Assembly (NCBI RefSeq): GCF_011386835.1
Contig: NC_088809.1
Coordinates: forward strand, 21,707,067-21,771,066
DNA: 64,000 nt
Source: Chrysemys picta bellii
Taxonomy: Eukaryota; Chordata; Testudines; Emydidae
Reading direction: 5' to 3'
The notes below the pieces were generated by a model. That model did no database searches. It was not told the origin of the DNA and saw only the letters and a program-made list of their open reading frames with translations. Both the position numbers and the translations under genes were made by a program. Each line of letters opens with the position of its first letter. Within the stretch, counting starts at the first letter, position 1. Shown here piece after piece: positions 55,295 through 64,000 of this stretch.

Positions 55295-56020
55295 GGGGTT
55301 GGGGCTTTCGGTGGCCCGGCCCAGTGCTCCGGAGGTTTGGGCGGCCTGGCCCGGCCCGGCGCCCCAGGGGTTTGGGAAGCCTGGCGCAACGGTAGGGGGC
55401 GGGGGTTGGGGCGGCCCGGCATGGCGCTCAGGGGCGGGCGGGGGTTTGGGCGGCGTGGCGCTGGCGGGTGGGCGGGGGTTTGAGCGGCCCGGTGCGGCGC
55501 CAGGGGGGGGTGAAAGTGTTTGGGCGGCCCGGCGCGGCGCTGGGGGGGGGCGCGGGGGTTTCGGCAAACCAGCGAGGTGCTTGGGGGGGACGGGGGTTTG
55601 GGCGGCCCGGTGCAACGCTCGGGGGGGGGGGGTTGTGCGGCGAGCTGCTCGGAGGGGGCGTGGGGTTGAGCGGCCCGGTGCAGCGGCTGGGGGCGGGGCA
55701 GGGGGTTTGGGCGGCCCGGCGTGGCGCTGGGGGTGGGGCACGGGGGTTTGGGCAACCCAGAGAGGCGCTCGGGGGGGAGCGGGGGTTTGGCCGGCCCGGC
55801 GCAACGCTCGGGGGAGCGGGGGTTTGTGTGGCGAGCTGCTCGGGTGGGGGCGGGGATTTCGGCGGGCTGACGCTCGGGGGGGGGGTTCGGCGGCCCCGCA
55901 ATCGGGGGGGGGAGTGGGGGTTAAGGCGGCCCGGCGCGGCACTCGGGGGGGTATTGGGCGGCGTGGCACATGGGGGGGCTGGGTTTGGGCGGCCCAGCGC
56001 AGTGCTGGGGTCGGGGGTGT
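55295..56020 (+). repeat. GC-rich minisatellite, copy C
   Basis: Same array as in A and B, with its own pattern of unit gains and losses. Confidence 0.8.
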
Positions 56021-56827
56021 TACGACAGGGCGGCGCTCTTCTTTTTTGTCTGGGGCGGCAAAAAAGTTCGAGCCGGCCCTGCCTGAAGCTCACAGAGAAG
56101 CAGGGCCTGCAGAGAAAGAGACTGTTAGTGGCCCCAGAAGAGCTGGGGTACGAGGGCTAAGTCGGGCCTACCTAATTCTGGAGGGAAATTGTCTACATGG
56201 TCAGTTAGTGCGCAGCAAGTTAGCGTGCTCTAGATTCACACCCGGGCTTGCTGTGCACTAACTCGCCCTGTGGACAAGCCCTGAGAGAGGTGCAGCTCAT
56301 CCCTGAACCGGGACAGGAACAAACCATCAACTTCCACCCTTTCAGTTTACGGACACTGGTCCAAAATTTTCCATTGCAAGATTTTTCCTGTTGAGAGAAA
56401 ATGGCCTTTTTGTAGCAAAAAAATCCATTTTCACCTGCACTGTTTGGGGGAGTGTAGCAATGTGGGACTCACCCCTGCGGCACCTCCTGCTGGTCATCTC
56501 AGGGAATTACCTCGCCAGCCTCCGGAGCGCCCTCTGCAGGCCAGTGATCCACCTTACCGCTGGCCCCGTGTCCGTCCCAGACCCCAGTGCCATTTTATCT
56601 GGGGTGCTGCCCCCTGGCAATACCCCCACACTCTGCCTCTGGGTCTCCCCTCTCTGGGGAACCCCCAACCCTCTAATCCCCACCCTGCCTCACTCTGGGC
56701 TACTGCCAGTCACCGACTAGCCCCCGCGCTGTGGGGCGGGCTGCAGGGTCAGCCACTCATCATAGGCAAGGTCAGGTCTGGACCTGCTGCCTCTCTCTGC
56801 AACCCAGTGCCTCTATGGGGCCTTGGA

Positions 56828-57383
56828 TAATGTTACCATACGTCCGTTTTGGCCCGGACATGTCCGGTGTTTTGGTAATCAAACCCCCGTCCGGGGGGAA
56901 TTTCCAAAAATCCGAACGTGTCCGGGAAAAATACTCCCAGCTTTGCCGGCATCCCTGGCTTACCCTAGAGCAGGCTCCGGCGACTGCTGCTGCTCCCTGA
57001 CTCCTCAGCTCTGTGCAGCTGAAGAGCGGAGTTGTCCGAGTGCTACCGGCTTCACGGTTTGCCGGGCAGCCCCCAGACCTCCAGACCCTGCCCCCGGCCG
57101 GGCGCTTCCCCTCCCGGACTCCGGCTGCGCTGGGGAAGTGCCCGGCCGGGGGCGCAGTGGGTCTGGAGGTCTGGGGGCTGCCCGGCAAACCGTGAAGCCG
57201 GGTAGCGCTCGGGCAGCTGTTTCGTGTGGCTGGGAGGGAGGAGGGGGAATGCGGGGCGCTCAAAGGAGGGGGCGGAGTTGGGGCGGGGACTTTGGCGGTG
57301 GGGTGGAGTTGGGGAGGGGAAGGGCGGGACCAGGGCCCCGTGGAGTATCCTCTTTTTTTAAAACCTTAAGTATGGTAACCCTA
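56828..57383 (+). mobile_element. Non-autonomous hAT element, copy C
   Basis: Same insertion as 6178-6796, with target duplication GCCTTGGA at 56820-56827 and 57384-57391. The left terminus is mutated (TAATGTTACCAT) and about 60 bp of the GC-rich interior is missing. Confidence 0.85.
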
Positions 57384-58498
57384 GCCTTGGACAAGGCCCT
57401 GCACCCTGGGGAGTTGTCAGCCTGGAGCTCCCCAGCCCCTCTGGCCTTTCCCCAGCCCTGCCTCACTCTAGGCACCTCTAGGTAGGCCCCCTCCCTGGAG
57501 GCAGAGAGAGTCAGTCTGCTCCTGGCCCACGGTCCTCTTATAAGGCCAGGCTGTCTCTGCTACACTCCTGCATTTCTCATCCAAGCTCTGGCTTCTCTTG
57601 AGAGCCTGCTGCTCTCGGCAGGTGCCGTGTGAGATTATGACGCTAGCAGACCAGGTGCCAGCTCATGCCAAGGTCCCCCTGTCTCCGCTGAACACAGCCA
57701 AATACAGACTGGAAACAGTCTTGCTCCCCTGTGTATTAGTGTTGTTAAAACAGTTATTCGAATTATAAGAATGTGTTTAGCGTTTAGACTGCATTAAATG
57801 CATGTGAGTTGCTGCAGCTTTAATCTAATGTGTAACATCTGTATCCTATATGGCAAGGTAGTATTTGAGCAGTTATATTGTAAGCCTCTGTAACTGTATA
57901 AATCACCCGACTGGAGAGAGAGATTAACTCGTGTGATGGACGGATCTGCAACTGAAGGTGTTACATCCTGCTTAGCAAGAAAGGCCCATGGACACCAGAT
58001 GGACTATTGTGGAACATTAAAAAGGACAAAAGACTTTGTTGCTCTGCTCTTCCCCCCCCCGCCCCAATGAAGATGAGTCATGCAATTGGATTCCTCACAT
58101 CAGTAGAGTTTGCAGCTCAGAGCACATGAGAGGAGGGGGATAAAACCCCTAACAAGGAGGCGCTGATTATCTTTGTGCTGCTTGGAGTCTGGGGGGCAAG
58201 GTTTGTTAGGCATAAGCAAGAGATCCCCAGTTGCTTAGTCTTAAAGGACATATAGAGCTTGCTTATTAGAGACTTCTATTACCTTTTGAAACTTATGATT
58301 GTAACTCATTTGTGCGTGTATGTTTACCTGCTTTAACCCTGTAAATAACCCTGTAGTTTCCTTTTCCTCTTAATAAATCCCTATATAGTTTATTATAGGA
58401 TTGTCTACAAACCTTGTCTTTGGTATGAGATTTAAGGTACAATTGACCTGGGGTAAGTGACTGATCCTTTGGGACTGGGATGAGCCTGAATATTGCTG

Positions 58499-58592
58499 CG
58501 TCTGACGAAGTGGGTATTCACCCACGAAAGCTTATGCTCCAATACATCTGTTAGTCTTAAAGGCACCACAGGACTCTCTGTTGCTTTTTACG
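58499..58592 (+). mobile_element. Penelope-like terminal fragment, copy C
   Basis: A 94-bp insertion between GAATATTGCTG repeats at 58488-58498 and 58593-58603. Confidence 0.55.
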
Positions 58593-61179
58593 GAATATTG
58601 CTGTGATTCTTGGTGTAAGGGACCATCTATCACAAGGGTGGCTCACCTGCGTGGCAAGACAGATTGGAGTACCCACAGGGACTATCTGTGACTTCATGGT
58701 TAGGCTTTTTTAGTGCCTGAGGAGTTTGCACTTGATGATTGGTTGGTGAAATCTAAGTGGAGAACTCACAGCCAGTTTGGGGTTTGTGCCCTGGGGTTGG
58801 TACGCACGCTCTTGGGGCCCGGCAGGCAGCATGACAGAGATTAGCTGTAGGGGTAACAGTTGACAGAGGTGCTGAGACAGGTTTTCTAACCCTAACAGTA
58901 GATGGGGCTGTGACCGCAGCATGGCTCAGCCCAGGCATTCGAGCACCACTAGTCAGCCTGGCTTCAAAACCACGAGATTTTTTTCCTAAAGTTACACCTG
59001 TCTCCCATCCCGTAGTGTTGGAGCATCCCCCAGTCTCTACAGTATTTACCCTCACAGCACCTCGTGCGGCAGGGCTGGTATCCCCATTGGACAGCTGGGG
59101 AGCTGAGGCTGAGAGAGACTAAGGCCCAGATGCTCAAAGGTGTTTAGACTCAATGGAAATTAGGTCCCACAGGGAGTCTGCGGCAGCGCAGGGGCCTGAA
59201 GCCAGTCTCCCTGTGTCCCAGGCTGGAGCGCTGACCTAGGCCCACCCCTGCTGTCTTTTATTTGCCTTCTGCTTTTTGAACCTCGAGGGGACACGTTTCA
59301 AAGAAAAACGACAGCCGAGAGTCCCCTGGGATCACAGGAGTCTGGGGGCTGGGACTTTAAACAAAAACACCAAAATCACGAGCTGCCCGTGCTGTGACAC
59401 TGGTTTTGTAAACGAATAGACCCTCTGGTGACGTCTTCAGTTGGATTCTCACCTAAGCTTTGCCCCTGTTACGATCCCGCGTCCCAGCGATGTTCTTACA
59501 CTACGTCATTGCACTGCTGCCCCGGGGATCTTCTTTAAAGGGTTAAAAAAGCCATTGCCACTTTGAGCTGAGCCGCCCCCTTCATTGCTTGGCTGCAGGG
59601 CTGTGCGCCACAAACCCTGCCGGTGCCCGTCCCGCTGCAGCCTTGTCTGCACTATTGCTACCGTAACCCACGGTCAAATGGTGTCTCTGTCCCCCTTTAG
59701 TGGCCAGGCCATAGACAGCGGTTTGCGTCCCCTCCAGCGCTTGGGTTCTCACAGCTGGGTCCTTTAACATGAGCAGCGGCCGATCCTGCTTTTAGAGCCA
59801 GAGTCTCAAGTCCCTACCAATGGTCCCCGTCCATTACATTGGCCCTGCTCTGATCTACCTCTCTCGGACGTCAGCTGTGGACGCTGTTTGAAGCGCCCGA
59901 TCCATGATACCTACTCTGAGCAGGGACAGCTAACACGGTGTCTAAAAAAAAGCCAGCAGCCCAGATACCCTTAAACACACTCCTTGCAAAAACGTATTGG
60001 TGACTGGGGGAGCGGAAAAGCCCCCGACAGCTCGTGCCCTCATGGCTAACGGCTGGTGCATACGGACCACAAAGGCAGCAGGCCCGGAAAGAATTTGTAC
60101 CACCAGTGTCAGAGGTCATTGCCTCTGGGAGGCAGCAATGCCAGCAGACGCGCTGTATTTACACAGGCAGTCACTAGAGGGCGCTGGCGTCCATTGCATT
60201 GTTGCCTTGAATCTGTTGCCCAAAGCACCTTGCGCTTAGGCTGAGATTCATTTTTACCATTGCCACAGGCTGGGTCCTGCCATTTGGGCCCTGTGCTGCG
60301 TCGGGGCCGTGCGGGGCTGTGCAGGGCTGTGATGACTGTGATGCCGGAAGCAAACCCCTCCCAACCAGCCTGGCACGCAGCACGCTCCCTGCACCATCCA
60401 GCTGCCCACAGTGCCCCTCTGCAGACCAGCGGGTACAGCCAGGACCCTGTCCCTCCCCCACACTAGGTGGGGGCTGTCTACTACGTCCATGTGCCCCTAG
60501 GGGAACAATCTGCTGCCCTAAGCCATTGTTCCTGGCAGCCTCCTCCTCTCCCACCCCCCGGGGGCGGACCCCAATCCAGCCCCTAATTAGCAGCCATAGA
60601 TCAGTCCCCTTTCTAGCAGACAACTCCACTGGTGCTCCCGGGGGCATCTGCGGCACACTGAGGTGATCACCTGAGCGGGCGACACCGTTCTCCCAGAGCT
60701 TGTCTGCAGGGGGAGATTCACTGGCATTATCATACCAGTATACTTATAGTGGATCAGGATGTGAACTGAACTAAACTTGAATTAAGGCCAATTTTATTCC
60801 AAATTAGAGTGTGAACATAGGGGATTAATCCAGTTTAACTAATCCAGTTTTAATTCACACCTTTACTGGATCCAGATTAATGTTTCTGTGTAGACGAGGC
60901 CCAAGATAGAAGCAAATGAGCTGCCAGGCTTCAAATACAGTAATAAGAGATCCTTAAAGTCCCTCCTGGAAAATCTAGCTTTGATTTAGAGTAAGATAAT
61001 GGCAGAAATAATGCGTGGAGGCGTCAAGGAGGATGGGACCATGAGCAAACGACAGCGCTGGGGTTAGGTGAGACAGGCCGTGGTCACAGCTGAGGAGGCG
61101 AGAAGATTTCATCCAGTGACGTGATTTTGAGGGCCCATCTTCAGACACATGCAAGAGGCCTTATTTTCAGTGCTTATTT

Positions 61180-62110
61180 TCACCCTCTGAAAATCGGGCC
61201 TCTTTAAACTGTGTCCAGTTGGGGCCCAAAAATCAAGGGACCCAATATCACTGGGCACTTTTAAAAGTCTTGCTGGGAGTCTGAGCCAATCGTGCCCAGG
61301 TGCTAAGAGGTGGCACAGCAGGCTGATGGGACTCAGAGGTGGCATCGCGGGAACCTCTGAACCGCGGGGAAGTGCCGCATGGTGTCTTGCTCTCCCTCTC
61401 AGATACCACTGGCAACATTAGCCATCCCGAGCGAGTTCATAGTGTTCTACAGGGATGTGTATTGTACAGCGTTGGGGCCCAACTCTGTCACCTCCGCTAG
61501 TGACATAGGGCAGGGGATAAACGGCAGGACACCACAGCAGCAGCGGGGGCCAAGCTGGGAGGGGTGGGTAGCCCCAGGGAGGATAGAGAGCGGAAGGAGA
61601 GCTGGAGCCATGGGCAGAGAACTGAGATCCCGCCTCAGACAGTGAGGGAACGCAGGGCGCGCTCTCAGGAGTTGCCCTGTCTCTCGAGGGATATCCACGC
61701 CTTGGCAGTTGTAGATCTACCTTCTGTGAAAGCAGGTGAGCCCATGGGTGCCAGGGAGAGCCCAGACGCAAGAGGTGGGAGAGGAGAGCGCTGGTGAAGG
61801 GGGTGGGGGGGTTGCATTGCAATAAACCACCAGGGAATGACGAGCTCACAGACCTGTAGGTAGCAGAGCCAGGGACCGGGACAGCGAAGGGTCCTCACTT
61901 GCGGGGACGGGAGAGTCTGGCTCTCGGGGTGAGTGTGGTGGGAGATGCACCGGAGCCGCCCCTGGTTCCACGCGCAGCCTGGCTGGTTGCTGATCTCCCT
62001 GGGGCGGGGAGCTGGCGGGATGCTGGAATCAGAGGCAGATGGGTGACCGTCACCGCCCGGCAGCCCCCTGCACAGCCCCAGGAAAGCCAGCAGTGCCCGG
62101 CCCTAGGGCA
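61180..62110. other. Copy C sequence absent from A and B, no gene recognised
   Basis: It includes CTCTGAAAATCGGGCC repeat-like sequence at the start and a moderately GC-rich remainder. Frames of up to 143 codons on the minus strand are not recognised. It probably represents the ancestral unit sequence deleted in A. Confidence 0.35.
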
Positions 62111-62889
62111 GGAGAGGCCAGTGGGCAGCTAGTGACCCTGTGCTGGAGGAGCTGAGCTGGCCGGTGGCGGCAATGCTGCGGAGAGGCAGGGATGGGGCTC
62201 TCAGAGTCTGCTGCTCTGCTGGTCAGTCTCTCCAGGGGAGCAGAGCCGTGGACTCGTGGCAGGGGCGTAGCCAGGTTCTAGGAGCAGGGGGAGCGAACAC
62301 AAACAAAACGGCGCCACCCGCTGCCAAATGCTTCAAGATGCTCAGAGAGAAGCATACGTACAAAGTACTATCAGGAAGGACCCGTGTCATGTCCTTGTAA
62401 GTGCCCCCTGCAGGCCACCCGCTAACATTGCTGTGAGGGGCATTCCAGCCCATGAGCGCTTTATCCCTGGGATAAAGAACAGAATCCAGCCACTGCCTCA
62501 ATCTCGGGATCCCTGGGCCCACCCTTAGGGCACAGACTTCAGTGCATGTTGGAAGCTGCTATCCAGCTACCTAGTCCCTCTGGTTGCATCCCTGACCCCT
62601 CTGAGTTCCTGATATTTAAACACACCTCTCTCCCAGAACTCCAAAAGGTGTGATGCGTCAGTTTTAGCATTGAACCCCTCGGGGGCATGCAGTAGTGGTG
62701 AAGAGCGAGACACTTTCCTGAGACTCTAACACATTAATGCACTTTTATACTTCATCACGTAGAGCACAGGAGAGCGCAGATCATACAAAACAATCAACAC
62801 TAAACTCATGTTCCTCACCGCTCCAGGGCATTCTCTGGGCTGGGGTCCAAGTCCCTCGGGTTGTCTGCAGGCCTTGGGCTCAGGAACGT

Positions 62890-64000
62890 GAGTAACAGTA
62901 ACTGGTTGCTCCCAAAGGTGCTGAAGACACAATGGAAGAGAAAATCCTTTGGCCTGGATTGAAATTATTCTGACTGAAAGTGAAAATAGGTCCTGAGTTC
63001 TCTTCCTAGCAGCAGAAAATGTAGCGATTGATAGAGGTTCAGGTCAGAAAGGACCATTATGTGCATCTAGTCGCCCCTCCTGTATAACTCAGGGCCTAGA
63101 ATGTCACCAAGTGGTTCCTTCAGCCAACCATAGCATGGGACTGAGCCAGAGCACGTCTTTTGGAACGACATCCACATGCAGGAGAGCCAGCTGGCTACCA
63201 GAAAATCTCTCTTCTGCAGTGACGTGGGGTTAAGGGACATGGCGGAAAAGACATGGAGGCTGTGACTAAACTTAGAGCAGGGTGGGAAACGGAGACGCAG
63301 TTGGGACCTGTCTACACTACAGGGCTGTCGTGCGTTTGTAATCTGCTGACCCCCACATCTTGTTCAGAGCCTATGGACAACACAGCTCCTAAAGGTACGT
63401 TTGTTCTGTGCTTATCCCCTATGTACCAGCAGGGCTGGACGGCATTTCTCACTGTGATGTGGGGAGCAGGTACTAAGGGTCTGAAGAACCTCTCAAGGAC
63501 TAATTTTTTAAAATAATTGTTATCAATGACTTGGGAGAAAACATACAATCACTGCGGATAAGATTGGGGGGTGACAAAATACAGGCAGAGTGGTAATTCC
63601 TGATGGGGAGAGGGCAGTGATACAGAGCGATCTGGCTCATTCGGCCAGCTGGACCCATTCAAAGAAAACAAGTTTGAGCAGAGCCCAATGCAAGGTCCTA
63701 TACGTAGCCACAAGGCACTCCGGCCACACCTCCAGAATGGGGACGTGGATCCAGGAAAGCAGTGACTCTGAAAAGGATTTAGGGGCCAGAGTGGAGAAGC
63801 CACTCAACATGAGCTCCCAGTGTGATGCTGTGGTGAACAGGGCTAAAGCCATCATTAGACATAGGAGCAGAGCCGTGAGTAGGATAGGGAGGTGACACAG
63901 AAGCAGTGAGACTGCTATTGGAATACTGCCTCCAGTCTTGGTGTCCTCCTTTGAAAAAGATGGTCCTAGAAATTGGAGCTGGGGCAGCAAAGAGCCACCA
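62890..64000 (-). repeat. Large inverted repeat 2, right arm (reaches window end)
   Basis: From AACAGTAACTGGTTGCTCCC to the last base this is the reverse complement of 38513-39806, minus about 170 bp. It begins exactly at the end of copy C. Confidence 0.85.
63485..64000 (+). mobile_element. Old CR1-like reverse-transcriptase fragment, inverted copy
   Basis: The plus-strand counterpart of 38513-38995, with SEKDLGARVEKPLNMSSQC in the frame 63590-63895. Confidence 0.6.

Larger units (their letters stand above)
47720..62890 (+). repeat. Segmental duplication unit, copy C
   Basis: Colinear with B from GGCGTACGTCAGCAG onward and with A to the end of the unit. It is the most complete copy at the right end: about 61180-62110 is absent from A and lies beyond B's truncation. 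It lacks about 350 bp present in B at 27490-27838. It has private sequence near 48410-48600 and about 50 bp of different sequence near 52530-52580. Confidence 0.9.

Overview
The window is vertebrate nuclear DNA, most likely from a turtle. It has spliced genes with GT-AG introns, CR1 LINEs with the characteristic 3' tail, Penelope-like and hAT-type elements, an endogenous retrovirus and old MIR-like fragments. This mix is typical of sauropsids, and several repeat families here are ones I associate with Testudines. The species assignment is inference. Nothing is prokaryotic.

The main structure is a segmental duplication carrying a two-exon zinc-finger gene of the FAM170 family (testis nuclear proteins in mammals). 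Copy A (1-10876) is cut by the left window edge, so its exon 1 lies outside. Copy B (14309-28330) and copy C (47720-62890) each include about 2.6 kb of shared upstream sequence, exon 1, an intron of about 0.73 kb and exon 2. All three coding exons are intact. The predicted proteins are 290 (A), 291 (B) and 291 (C) residues and differ at a few positions. Each unit also carries, in order: a hAT-derived GC-rich fragment with a 64-bp tandem repeat, an LINE-tail fragment, a conserved 69-codon ORF of unknown meaning, a 114-bp hAT MITE, a GC-rich minisatellite of about 0.8 kb, a hAT element of about 0.6 kb, an LTR-like segment and a 94-bp Penelope-like tail with a hammerhead-like core. Shared insertion sites and target-site duplications show that the transposons inserted before the unit was duplicated.

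Between A and B (10877-14308) lies the 5' half of a minus-strand endogenous retrovirus: LTR, glutamine-tRNA primer site and broken gag. Between B and C (28331-47719) is a rearranged block. It holds a partial MROH-like (maestro HEAT-repeat) gene with five phase-compatible exons, then a truncated exon and one with a premature stop. It also holds three copies of a possible MROH leader or promoter segment, several CR1 pieces including one long reverse-transcriptase fragment, and nested inverted repeats. Next come a 1.29-kb TIR element sitting exactly at an inverted-repeat breakpoint, about 3.7 kb of sequence without a recognised gene, the 3' half of the same retrovirus family and a Penelope-like ORF fragment. 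After copy C, the sequence from 62890 to the window end is an inverted copy of 38513-39806.

Together the window resembles an ampliconic region: a probable reproductive-tissue gene in direct tandem copies, interleaved with inverted repeats and transposons at the breakpoints. The strongest points are the exon model for FAM170, the hAT insertion whose empty site survives in the inverted arm, and the complementary retroviral halves.
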